Under the pieces are notes generated by a model. It worked only from the letters and a program-made list of their open reading frames with translations. It was not told the origin of the DNA and did no database searches. A stretch of DNA of 64,000 nucleotides, taken from assembly GCA_009760855.2 (NCBI GenBank), contig WPIO01000005.1, positions 5,254,001 to 5,318,000 of the forward strand, read 5' to 3'. Positions 40,010 to 52,200 of this stretch are shown here, one piece after another. The stretch is from Cristatella mucedo. Taxonomy: Eukaryota; Bryozoa; Phylactolaemata; Cristatellidae. Position 1 is the first letter of the stretch. Every line of letters begins with the position of its first letter. Made by a program: the position numbers and the translations under genes.

Positions 40010-41420
40010 TCGTGTTATATCGCTACGACCTCCTATGGCCCGGACAATTGGAAGCCGTAGCATAAGAACATGCATGACTAGTGTCATGGAATTAAGTGGT
40101 GAAAACCTAAACACTGTTTTGTATTTAGTGGAATCAAAACCGCAGTTATCGTACGCTGCTTGTTATAGAAACGGCAGCCGTATCACAGTTTGGAGATCTA
40201 GGGGAGGCTGGCTAGCGGGTCATTAGAGATCGGGCATGCTCAATCAAATGAAATATGATGAGTAAACCATGAAGAACGTTTTCAACAATTTGCAATCAAA
40301 ACCGCAGTTTTGCTATACCTATTTTGGAAATTTCTGCGGTATCGTAATTTGAATATGTTTGTAAGGCTGGCTGGCCCGGTCCATTGGTAGTTATAGCAGG
40401 GAGCGTGCGTGAGTAATGCCATGAAGTTTGGTTGGTAAGCCCTGAACACTTTACTAAAAAAATAAAATAAAAACCACCGTTGTTGTAAGAATACATTTGT
40501 TATACCACCTTCAGAGAACTCGATCTTTTTCTAGGCACTTTACATTTGTTGATGTCTATTGTGGAAATGGTAAATGCATCGCAGCCCGAAAATGTAGGAC
40601 TGCACGTTGGGCCGGCAATTGGATGCCCTCGCATGAGAACGGACATGCCTACAGCAAGAAGTTTGGTTGGTAAACCTAGATCACCATTTGTTATGACGTT
40701 GACGCAGTTGACGTATGGAGCAGTCGCTCAACGCCTATCATACAAAAGGCAGATGTATAGCAGTACCAATGTGAAGAGAGGTTGGCTGGCCGGGCCATTG
40801 GAGGCCACGGCATGAGCACGCGCAAGAGCAATCACAGGAAATTTTGTGGGTAAACCCGGAACACCATTCTATGTGAGCTGGAACCAAAGCCGCAGCTCTG
40901 TGGCATTGGTTGTGGAAACGGCAGCTGTATTTCAGTAACCCGACCAAAGAACGCAGGACTAAAGCGCACCGACAAAAGTGGGTATAAAATAATGTTAATG
41001 AGCGCTTGTTTAAACAGATACTCATAATTAGAGTATTTTATTAGAGAAAATAAATTCTTAGTATAACTCTTACCACTTTATAATTCATTCCAGCTTTTAA
41101 ATATATTTTGAAAGATTATGGTTATATAGAAAGAGTTAATATATTTCACTAACGTTAGCATATTTCCTAAATAGGAATCAAAACCGCAGGTTCGTGAAGT
41201 TTTTTGTGGAAATGGCAGCTGTATCGCCGGTCGAAAGCTTAAATAGGATGGCTGACTCAGGCCATTCGAGGCCTTGGCACGAGAACGCGAATGCGAAATT
41301 GCGTGAGATTTGGCGGATAATCCCTTCCACTGGTCAGTATAACTTGAAATCAAAACCGCTGTAATCTGGCGCTTATCGTAGAAATGATGGATGGCAGTTG
41401 TATCGCAGTTACTCTTGGGA
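40010..41420 (+). repeat. Degenerate tandem repeat array
   Basis: A motif of the type (A)AAACCGCAG...GGAAA(C/T)GGCAGC(C/T)GTAT...GGCTGGC...CCATTGGAGGCC recurs with starts near 40,029, 40,206, 40,368, 40,598, 40,780 and 41,247. Spacing is irregular at 150-470 nt. It is interrupted by a LINE A tip. No coding frame is preserved between units. Confidence 0.6.
40495..40560 (-). mobile_element. LINE family A 3' tip
   Basis: ccttcagagaactcgatctt and tttctaggcactttacattt, antisense. It interrupts the degenerate repeat array at 40.0-41.4 kb. Confidence 0.55.
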
Positions 41421-42599
41421 CCCCAAAAATTTCGCAGTTTTAAATTAAACGTTGGATTTGCACGTCGACCTCTTAGCTGTGTGCCAATGTATACGTCTTC
41501 CTAATAGTCGAACAATAGTGCCGTTAGCGGAAAGCAGGCATCGGCCAATTCGTCGAAAGTAGCAGTAACACCTACTACAAGGACGAAGCTCAGAGCTAAA
41601 CGTGCACACGTGGATTTTCGTCGTGTGCGCTATTCTGCAACCAGATTAAAATCTTGAACTTTTCGCCAAAGCTTCTGTCAAGCATCCAACCAGCCGCGCT
41701 CCATGAAACACTTTTTAACAGGCATTCTGACTGACTTCCTCAAAATCTGACATGATATTTGCCGGAGTGGGACTTTGCATTATTCATCTACATGACGAAA
41801 TTCGACGTACAAGTATAACTTCTACACCAGCTGTACAATGCCATACTTATTTCTTTTTGGTATAGCAGTAATTGATTTGGAAGACAATAGGCCAGTTAAC
41901 TAAATTAAATCATATACATACATAATTATTTTTCTAGCTTTAGTCCTGCGTGCATTTTTCTGGGTTGCTAGCATTGATCGCTTTTGTCCTGCACGCTTTT
42001 GTCGGGGTGCCCTGTATCGCACTTGTTCCTCGAACTCTAATGCATATCTTTGATATTTCATCGGGTATTTTCTACAAAACGTGTTCTGTTAAGCTAATAT
42101 TCTGACTAGATTACCAAACGCTAATAGTTTATTAAGCATGTTAATTACGTAGATTTTATTAGTTATCAAGTTTCCAATTGCTGAGATCTGCCACTACAAG
42201 CTTTAAATTGATGTGCCACCTGCCGAGCAGCGTTAACAGGTCTTGCACAGGCGATGATTAAGTAAGCTTAATGGTGCACAAATATTCTTTACAGTCCTGA
42301 ACAATAAACGACCAAAAGCTTTATTTTTGTGCAACTAATAACTCAGAGCGGCGAGACCCCACAAACGTGCAAGGAAAATAGAACCAGTCGGTTAGTTACC
42401 GAGGGCATGAGTGATGCTACTCAGCGTAACAGGTCACTAGTCGCTAAAGGAAAATCCATGTCCGCTTTTAAATGTTTATCGCAGATTCTGACGAGTCTAC
42501 TATCGGTCTCCGATCGATCACTTCTAAAGCTAGCGATTAAATTTTGATCTTTGTTACAACAGCAAAGCTAATGCACCTACAAGTGTTCTTCATCGAGTT

Positions 42600-43035
42600 G
42601 TCATCCGTGTACTTTACATTACATTCCCCATTCACGAACTCTCACGTTCAAGAAACCTCGGGCAGCAGGTCCAAAGTTAAAGATTGTTACAGACTTTTAG
42701 AACAATCTACTCTCAGAATGGGGATGGAAATCCGAAAACTAAAGTTCGTACTAACTGAACACAAAAAAGTACCCAAATGAGGCGACGATACGTGGACAAA
42801 TCGAATACCTGTTTCCTTTCTACCAGCACTGCTTACAGAAAGCAGCGCTAGTCACGTAAGCTTATTTTATTTGGATAGTATTGATACTTATTACATATAA
42901 CTTTACATTCCTCATTCACGAATTCTTACGGTTCAAAAAAGCTCGGGTAGAAGGTCCAAAGTTAAAGATTGTCACAGGCTTTTAGAACAGTCTACTCCCG
43001 GCATGGAAATAGAAATCCAAAACTTATGCAAGGGA
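42600..43035 (+). repeat. Diverged direct duplication
   Basis: About 130 nt around 42,615-42,745 recurs at 42,900-43,025 (shared: ggtccaaagttaaagattgt, then acttttagaaca). About 15% divergence by eye. Confidence 0.7.
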
Positions 43036-43439
43036 CTGCTTCAATAGGGTGATGACTGAATGACAATAGAAAAAATAATTGCATACTCCTAGTGTTCATT
43101 TCTACGCTTTGCAAGCCTAAAAGCTTGCCTGAAAAGCCAGGTTTCCTGCAAAGCATTAGCATTTGGGGCATGGGTGGTTGGGAATACGTTTCGTTTAACG
43201 ATGGCGTCGACTTAAGTCACTCCCTACGTCCGCGTGACTAAGGAGATCAGACCCATTAAAATATCAGTTAAAGCCAGTCGTCATTAATTACTGTGGTAAA
43301 TGCATTAAAACTAGGGCAATCTCACTCTGTTATTACAACCACGATTGAGTCACGAAGAGGCCACAGGTAGCCAATCACAGGACAAGCCGCCGACATGCTC
43401 CTTTGTCCAAGTTGGTATCCGACAGGTCATGAACAGCTA

Positions 43440-43920
43440 TCCCCTTCCGTACAATTGCTTGTCTTAGGTTAACTTAGTATAGCACTGCTCTGGATTACTG
43501 AGATTACAGCAGGACTTGTATGGTTGAGCTTTGTTCTTACTACACTATACTCGTTTATCTGTTATTCTCCTTCGAAACCCTAATACAGGGATACCTTTAC
43601 TATGATTCATGAGAAGGGGAAGCCCTTACTATTCACTATGATTGTTCTAGCAAGGGAAGCTATTAGAGGAGAGCCACCGTTCTCCTGAGAGTTGAATCCA
43701 ACTCTTGTAAGGTAAAAACTACCACTCAGGGTCCAGATTCTCCCTATTATTCTTATCGTAGGAGCATTCATCGTCAGAATAAATTATACCGTTAGGGCCT
43801 TCTCACTAGGACTTTCAAAAACAAACACAAACGTATTTTTTATTTTTTCCGTACGACTACTTACCTTAGGTCAACTTAGTTAAGAGTTACACTAGATTAC
43901 TGAGATTACAGCATCGTCCA
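43440..43920 (+). repeat. Diverged direct duplication
   Basis: cttaggttaacttagtatag ... ggattactgagattacagca (43,463-43,513) recurs as cttaggtcaacttagttaag ... agattactgagattacagca (43,864-43,912). About 400 nt apart. Confidence 0.6.
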
Positions 43921-44164
43921 CTGTCGAAGCTCAAAACTTCCACCTTACATTATCCCGCCAGGCCGTCTGGCGCTGGCTTTTCAAAACACAAACTTATCAC
44001 ATGCAATGTGACACGAGATACGTTTGCTGAACTAAAGTGGCAGATAATACAGAACCTCCCAACAAGCTTTAAGGAGTAAGATCAGTAAAAAGCAGAAACT
44101 GGATAAAAATTAAAACAATAGAAACAAGACAAATCAAAACTAATAGCAACTAGGGAAACGAGTG

Positions 44165-44255
44165 TGCTATACAAAACTGCGTAACACCCAAATAGCCTTT
44201 ATGACTTTGTGGAGTTACAGGAGATAGATTACATTACATTACATTATCTTTGACA
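44165..44255 (+). mobile_element. LINE family B 3' tip
   Basis: tgctatacaaaactgcgtaa, then atgactttgtggagttacag and a tail of ATTAC units. About 90 nt long. Confidence 0.7.
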
Positions 44256-45101
44256 ATGTGAAGTGTCAAGGCGACTGCAAAAATTCCATGGATGGTACTG
44301 GTGGTACTATGGAGTTGCACATTAATACCTTAGTTGTTCATAATTCAGAGCTAGCAAACACGCTTTCGGGATAACCTGATAGTTGGGAGTAAATTGTACT
44401 GCCCTGGAGGATTCATTTAAAATCTACGATAAAACAGATGTTTGTTATAGATGATGACTATAGCAAAACTAGTTTACCTATTCATTGTGATGTGTGCACA
44501 TGTACCTGTACGTTGCTTCTTAAAGCTATATTAAATGACATACCCCAGATAGCAGCTTCGCCCATTCAAGCCAACAAACTACCAACCCAAAGGTAAAAGA
44601 GTTCACCACAGCTTGCATAAAACTAACGTCTTCAGGTTTTCCAGTAAACACAAAAGAGGAGCAAAAAACTACATCTTCCCCTTTTCAGACTCCACAAATG
44701 ATGCAGAACCCTTGTGTTGCTGCAACAGCACTATACACCGACGTGCACATAAAACTCTCTTGAAAGACTGTAATGAGTGCAAATACAAGTATGGACTAAA
44801 CAATGACTTGAAAAGCATCACCAAGTCTCCGAGAGCTAATACGGCTTTACAGTGCGAAGCTGTGAATATGCCATTCAACATTTCTGAGTAATACAATGGG
44901 CACACACGATAATGTATTAACCTAGCCAACATTGTCTCAAATGCAAGCAGAGCCAGATAGCGTTTTGATCTAACAAGACTGATATGCAGTTCTTTAAACC
45001 AATGTTCCCTTAGTACAATCAATGAATCTTGCAGAATAAGGCAGCCAGTGATCACCACATCGTCTGTGAAAACAATTAAGGTCATTTGTTTATATTAAAA
45101 C

Positions 45102-45107
45102 TTTATT
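45102..45107 (-). promoter_or_regulatory. Candidate polyadenylation signal of RAB11FIP
   Basis: AATAAA on the minus strand, about 940 nt after the stop codon. No other gene sign lies between. In this AT-rich DNA the hexamer occurs by chance often, so this is only a candidate. Confidence 0.25.
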
Positions 45108-46043
45108 AACAAGGGGTTCAGCCATGATAATTAGCAAGGCAGCAGGCTTACCACGGCAAATGCACCATCTGGAAAGCATAGCAAGATCTACTCATATTAT
45201 ATTGTTGTACTTCATATGTTCATTTTGCTCTTGATAAGAATTGAGTGCATACGCTACAGGCAGATTGGTACAAAAGTAGGAAAATATTAACAGGAAGTAA
45301 TACATGGAATGCAGTGTATCACAATAGCTATAGGCTAGGATTCGGGAAGAACTGAGGCACCAATGCAACATGCTGTGCAAGAGTCAGATGACATAGCTCA
45401 GCATTGAAAGTGTAAACAACGGCTGAGAACGTGGGCCAACCAGCTTATGCTTGCAATAAGGGATGCGAACAACTTGCCCACAAACTAACAAGCCATTTGC
45501 AGTGTCACATAGGAAACAACGACAGTATTTCACCAATTGACATCGACCGATAACCGTGACAAATCTCAAAAAGCTACCAAAACAAGCTGACAGTTGAAAT
45601 GGCTTTCTCCAACTCTATGCTTCTTGAATGCATCATAACTCAAATAGCCTCGGCATACTACCTTAGGGCATCCACAACATGCCAAAGTTTACTAGACATG
45701 CATGCCTTCGAAAGCGAAAAGCAGGTTAAACAGCATCCAACAAGGAGAGCTAAGGCGATCAATGAAGAAAGACAGCATTTATAACCCATTATTAATACAA
45801 TCATTCCAAGCACTGCACTTCGTCAGCCTCCAAATATCAGTGAAAGTGGTGCCAACAATTAAGTCTATGCTTTGCTCTACTAACCATGAGGAAGAGCAAG
45901 CTCTTCCAACAAGTAGGTGTATGGCAGGCACAAAATAACTAAATCAATTGCGGCTTAAGAAAAAAATTCGGAAATTATGCCTTTTGCACCATCTTGCTGG
46001 GTTGCTGATGAGCATCATCATGAAGAACCTTCTGGGGCCAATG
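45108..46043 (-). other. Probable 3' untranslated region of RAB11FIP
   Basis: Follows the stop codon at 46,044 and reaches the AATAAA candidate at 45,102. No coding signal. Confidence 0.35.
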
Positions 46044-46214
46044 TCACCTCTTGCCGGACCTATTACTTGCTGATGAGTCAGGGTGTAACAGCAGTGCAGG
46101 ATTGCCATCCATCACCCGAAGTAAAAGCCGGTCTATGTATTCCTCAAGATCACGAACCTGTTCTTCTTTTGCTGTCAATTGGGATTTCATTTTCAGCACC
46201 ATTGCTACTAACAC
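46044..46214 (-). CDS. RAB11FIP: RAB11FIP last exon: Rab11-binding domain and stop
   Basis: 171 nt, phase 0, ending in TGA at 46,044-46,046. Acceptor ttttatag. It encodes 56 residues: [56 protein letters not shown]. The YID-xLL-x-(K/R)-(V/I)-M block is the hallmark of the FIP C-terminal Rab11-binding coiled coil and its hydrophobic patch. Confidence 0.95.
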   Translation of the reverse strand: MLVAMVLKMKSQLTAKEEQVRDLEEYIDRLLLRVMDGNPALLLHPDSSASNRSGKR

Positions 46215-49200
46215 CTATAAAACAATTTTAGAAAAGAGTAAGTGGCAGGGCATTGGCCGCACAAGGATCAGTGGCCTGCATCTAAATAAGCATCATGATA
46301 ATACCAGTCAGACATGTTCTAACCGCAAACAAGTAGTAGCAGTACAACCGTGCTTAGGTCACAGAGGTTGACTAGATCGGATTAGACAGAACATCGTAAT
46401 ATGTTGGTTGACATACTGGCAAAATCTTTAAAGCATTTATCTGGTGGTTTTTGTGAATGCTGGCATCAAAATTCGCTGGTAGATTAACTAAAATTAAATT
46501 ATTCGCTGGTAAATTAACTGCCGAGCTGGTTTGGTCCAGCGGTTAAGGTGCTCGCCCCCGACCCAGGTCTGGCTGAGGTCGTGGGCTCGAGCCCGGAGGC
46601 ACATGTCAAGCGCATGAATAGAGATGAAGTTCTCTTGGAGCGCTATACAAATGGATTATATTTACCACTAACCACATTTGCATGCTGACCCTGTGCATGT
46701 CACCCCTAACCATGTTATTCATTTCGTTTGTTTATCAAGCATGATTTTACTCACCATTCAATTGCATTTCCCTTTGCAGCAAATGTAACGTGCCTAGAGA
46801 GAGATTAAGTTCTCTGAGGGCGCTTTATCAAGTGCATTATTATTATTATTACTAATAAAAACTTAAAAAGCATTTTACTTGTGGCTTTTGTAATAGCAGG
46901 CATCACAATGCACAGGTCAGCGTGCTAAGGAAAAAGCTGAGAAAGCATTGACTTTGGTGCTGTTGCCTTTAGTCAGATTTTGACGGAGCAATGAACTGAT
47001 CAGAAACGATGCGGCACAGACAGAGAAAAGACATTGCAGCACTCATATACTGGCTAAAGAAGAGCAAGCCCTGTTACAAGAACATAGGAGGTTCACAGAA
47101 CATACTTCTTAACGTAAATAGTACCACATATGCTCAGGTGATAGCAAAGTTAGCTAGCCTGGGGGCTAGGAGGATATCTGAGAGCAATAAGAACAAAGCA
47201 CCCATGGCATTTGACATACACGCTCTTGGATAAAGCTAAAAATGCTCAACTTGGTGGGCACAACCTCTAACACATACACGAGGGGGCTTGATCTCAAGGA
47301 ATGGCAGGCAAAAGGCATAGAAAATGGTAACTATGATAAATACCTCCTTAGAGAGGCCCCTATACTCTTGGGGAATATTGTCCACATTATCAAATGTTTG
47401 AGTGGCAGAATCTGTCGTCGGGGGTGGTACTGCCAGCGATGACGTACTCTCCTCTTTGAAAGTTACGTCCGAGATTTGCGAATGTCCACCGACAACGGCA
47501 TTTGGCATTGACCCTTTCGATGAACTGCCTTTTCCAGACCTTGCTAGATCATAAGATGATGAAACCGGCGGAGCTTGAGTAGCAGTTAGATCGCCAATGA
47601 CCGGCTTCTTCTTCATTTCAACAGATGCTCCCCCCACTATGGTCACTGTATCCGTATGCTTAGTGCCTGCTGCCGGCTGCTCGCTCTCAACGGTGCTAGT
47701 GCCTCCGGCAGACAACCTGATTTTCGACCTTGGATCCAAGCTATCGTTAGTATTTGCCAAGCTTGTAATGCTCCTTTCGTAGGGTTGATTTTTGACGTCA
47801 GAAGATAAAGCTTCGATAGCTGATGCTGATGTCAGATGCTTCTGTTGCGTAGCTGCATTGGTGAGAGAAGTCTGGACAACGGCTTTCGGCGATAGGGTGG
47901 CAACTTTGATGTCCATTGCAGGCAAGGCAGCAGACGATGAGGAAGCTGATGTGGTTGGCAAGGAGGCAAATGACGAGACAGTCGCTGTGATAGGAACGGC
48001 AGAAGTTGACAAGGCAGCTGAAACGGCCACCGTCAAATTGCCTGCAGACGATTGGATCGCTTGAGCCGCAGAGGCAGAAGCTGACGGCAACGGTGGCGCC
48101 TGTGCCTTTTTGGACTTGGAGAAGCTCGAGACAAATGGCGTAACGCCAGCCGATCCGACGAGATTGGGGGCAGATGAGGCTGGCTGCGTGTCCACCTTCA
48201 CGGCTTCCGAGTCGTGCAACGCAGGCTTACTGATCACTGGAATCGACACATTAGGCTCGGTGGCAACGTCATCATCCTCTTCGAACGGATTGCTGCTTTC
48301 CTTCTTGGGCAGAATATTGCCAGCTTTTGTCGACGTCGAGGCGCTTGAGGTGGCCTGTGCGGCACCATTTCCCGCTTTCAGAGACAGCTGAGTTGCAGCC
48401 GAGAAAGGTGGCAGCTCGTCGGGAGGAGGAGCAACAGACGTCAGGGCACTCCTTAGGGCCGTGACCGCCGATGCAGTGGCTGCTGCCGGAGCAGATGCGG
48501 CAGCAGCCTGCTGGTGGCCAGCAGGCTCCTTCAGCTGCACACGCTGCTGCTGTACAGACGCTTGCACCTTACGCGATACCTTTGCATCATTGAACGATGG
48601 CTCGATCACGAGCGTCTTCAGCATGCTGCTGTCTACTACTGGAATCGTAACTGTCTCGACGGTGGGCGGGTCGAGAGAGCTGGTGTGCAGAGGCTGCGAA
48701 GCAGCAGGCTTTTTAGAGGACGCATCGTCGATGCTTTCCTCGAAAGGATTTGAAGGGGGTGCACTGGAGACCTTTGCTTTGACCTCGGGCTCCTTCTGCT
48801 GTTGCACTATGGCAGAGGCATTAAGATAAGGTTTGCTTGGCACCTCAGCACGCGGCGGCAGCAGCGAGTGGTCTTTCGCCTTTGCACCAGCAGCCATGTC
48901 GTTGCTGTCCTCCTCATCACCAAATGGATTCACCGGAATGCTTCGAGAAGGCGGTGGCTTCACCTCAATGTCGTCTTCGAATGGGTTGAAGCCTTGCTGC
49001 TTGCCCGGCAGGCCTGCCTCTTTTCCACCATGCCCAAGATCGTTCGGTCGCTTTGGTTTGGCTTCGTGCAAGGAGCTTAGGAACGGATTGCCGGGCTGGA
49101 CGTCAGCAGCACCGGCTGCTGCGACTGCAGCACGAGCTATTGCCACCGACCCGCCCTCCTTCGAGACGAGGCTCGCAGCAGGAGGCCGGTCAACTCCGAC

Positions 49201-52200
49201 CCCGAAAGCTAATGCGCCGACGTCGACCGCAGCTTTCTTCGGCGATGAGCTCGATGCGACCTGCAGAGGAGCTGCATCCGCCCCACTGGACCGGCCTGTG
49301 TCTGGCTTGGCTCGGTCCACGTCGCCTGCTCCTGCAGGCTTCTGCAACCCTACGCCTGGAGCTCGTGCGGTGCTTGCCACGTTGGATGGCGAGCTGACAA
49401 CATCGTTCAGATCGTCATCGTCATCGTCGACGAGGACTGGTTTCTGCTTGACCTCTGTTTTCTGCACCCCTACAAACAAACACGCGAGCAAGATCAGAGG
49501 CAGAGCTGGGATTTCCAACTAAGTGGTGCATGACCTGCAAACGTTTTACGTTGAGGGCAAGACCTGCAAGGTTTTCATGTGGGGAGGCTAGATCGGCAAA
49601 TAATGAAAAATTACAGCACGAATTAATGAAAAATCAATGTGTTTATACGATGCAAACTCGGGGAATAATCATCCAGCGGAATTATTGAGACATAATTTTG
49701 ACAAAATCAAGACATAATTTTGTCCTTTGTGCCGGTCAAGGGGTGCATGGGAATGGGGTCGGGCCAGATCGCTACCCACTATTTAGAGGGAGGGCAAATG
49801 CTGCCAAGCAGCCCTCTGGCTACGACTCCAAGCACGACAATATCTCATTTACAGGATTTTTTTTTACTTGCTAGGCTTGTACGGCAAAATATGTTGCCTC
49901 CCGTTTTATGCATGCACGAGGCAGCATGAAGACACTCACAACGTTGAACCGACCAACTGATCAAATAAGTAAAATGCAGCTATAGTACTTTAATTCTATG
50001 GCAGAGCATCGACATGACAATGTCGTCTCGGATCATGTAATTACAGTCAAATCCCATCTACAATCAATCAAAGAAGTCTTTGCCGCCGAGATGTCCGGCT
50101 ACCAGCACAAAAGAAGGAAGCCTGGGCGCATCTAATGAAATGGCGCCGCCTTCACATGCTGGCGACAAGCACTAGTAAGTTATTTCTAAAATTTCTAGTT
50201 ACACCATGCAGAAAGATATGCTTGATTTTACCAATGCGTGAAGGCAACTAATACTAAATCTTCTTACAGGTGAAGAAAAAAGGAAGCAGCATGAGGCTAC
50301 CTTGCATGTTCCAGCAGACTCAGTTGCGATGTCACTTGCCTGCCTTTGCATTGTTTTGGAGGATAAATGTTTCGTGGCCCATCGCCGAGCCTTTGCTGGG
50401 GTCTACAGCTGCCAGACCAGCAGTACTCACACTGTTGGCTGCTACAGCTGCTATGCCGGGCTTCACACTGCAAGCAAATGCTCTCTGTTAACTTCAATAA
50501 GCACTAGATAAAACAGTAGCCAATAGACAAAACACAAGAATTGCGAGTAGCAGTGACATGACCATTATAAGATCATGCCAAAATGAGCACTAACATTAGC
50601 GGTAATTTTAATTCCGAGCTGAAAAGAAATACATCTGAAAAAACTAAACGTTTGAATTTCACCCACTTGAGTCATAACATCAAAGGGCTTGATACCGCCA
50701 CGATACAAATTTAGGGCGATGCCACAACGAACTAGTACCAAATACATGATACAAAAGTAGAGCACTTGCAAAACTAAATACATTCCTCGTGAAAATACAC
50801 CACTAATAACAACAAAGTTACTCCACACCTTACAATCGTTTGGTGCCTTCCGAGCAAGTGAGCTACCCAGTAGTGGCTTAATTGTGCAAAGAGTAGTCAG
50901 GAGCTTTAAGTGAGAGCTACTAGAATATTTATAGGTAATAATTATAAGGCTATTACAGCAATAGCAAGCACAACCGTTTCATTTTCCATTTCAACATGAA
51001 CATTCAATTTATCTATGCACAAAGCACCATGTTTCCGGCAACTAAAGAAAAAACAGAAGGCTCATAGGTCTAAGCATTTCTATCTAAGCATGGCTACTGG
51101 ATGGCCCTAGGTTTTCCCTGTGAATGTGCTCTAAGTCCAAGTCCTCCTCAGCGGATTCTCCCAAAAGCAGAACATTTTGCAGAAATGTCACTACAAGTTT
51201 TATTAGTAATACGATCACAACTGCACACTGGCCAACCCATGACGCATGATTGACGGAGAAGCTCAGCGGTTCTCCAGCACCTAAAGATGGCAGACTTCGA
51301 AAGTGACGTCCATGCCAAGGAGTTACTCGGTTTTCTATGGTTTTGTATTCATAGATATGGATCGGCACTAATTGCTCTGGGCACATGACAATAGCTTACC
51401 AGTAGCGCCCCATTGGGAGTACTCGTACACAAGAACATTCTGTCGTCAGGACCAGACTAATGTTAATGTTGTGGCACTGCCTGCTTAGAAACACACACCA
51501 TAATGCCACAATGACAACCTGATAACTGTTCATTACGGTCACGGATATTTTGGTTTTACTAGAAAAAGACCATTGTCAAGCTAGACACTTGCTCATTAAA
51601 TTTCATTACTGTCATGACTGTAGATGAGCAAGTAACAAGCAAGCTAATGTCGTCCTACATCACACGAAAGTCAAGATTAAACTTACCATGTTAAAGCCAA
51701 GGCAACAGCCTCCAGCAGGTTACGTGTACCTACCTACTTTCTGTTCGACACGTAAATGCCATAATAATAATAATAGGTCGTCTATATAGTACTGTAAGAG
51801 AACTAAATCGCTATGCATGCACTTTACAACTTGCTGCAGAAGTAATAACAGAGGCTAATTAATACATGCACAATATCATACTTATACAAATATGTAAAAG
51901 CACACAAGCATTATACTTAGACAAGCATGCACAAATACAAAACAATAATAAAAATACATTTGTATAACACCCTCAGAGAATAAATCAATTTAAATGTGCT
52001 GTAAAGGAACCATGACAAACCATATGGTTAGTCGTAGCATGCACAAGGCAACACAGAGGGCCACCGGTTAGCAAGACTAGATCGATATATGCACTAAAAC
52101 TTTGGACAGATCAACAAGCAAGGCACACATGAACAAAATATAAAATAAGTTAACTTGGCATGCGGAAAGCTGAACAGAACACATGCTTATTAAGTTGAAA

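Larger units (their letters stand above)
41430..45100. other. Intergenic, mostly unassigned
   Basis: Contains the two direct duplications (42.6-43.0 and 43.4-43.9 kb) and a LINE B tip (44,165). The open frames at 42,329-42,780 and 44,613-45,085 have no recognisable motif. Confidence 0.4.

Noticed and set aside
40010..41420. A CRISPR-like array
   Set aside because: Units are degenerate, irregular in spacing and in an animal genome.
44669..45085. A 138-residue minus-strand frame downstream of RAB11FIP
   Set aside because: No motif, no splice continuity, and it lies beyond the likely polyadenylation signal.
49470..49518. An in-frame ATG with a hydrophobic stretch ([11 protein letters not shown]) just before the large RAB11FIP exon, looking like a signal peptide
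   Set aside because: An acceptor (tgtttgtag) lies after it and joins in phase with the exon at 50,340. A secretion signal also makes no sense for a cytosolic Rab11 adaptor.
48833..49522. A 229-residue plus-strand open frame
   Set aside because: It is the antisense shadow of the large GC-rich RAB11FIP exon, whose splice sites, NPF motifs and phase are clear.
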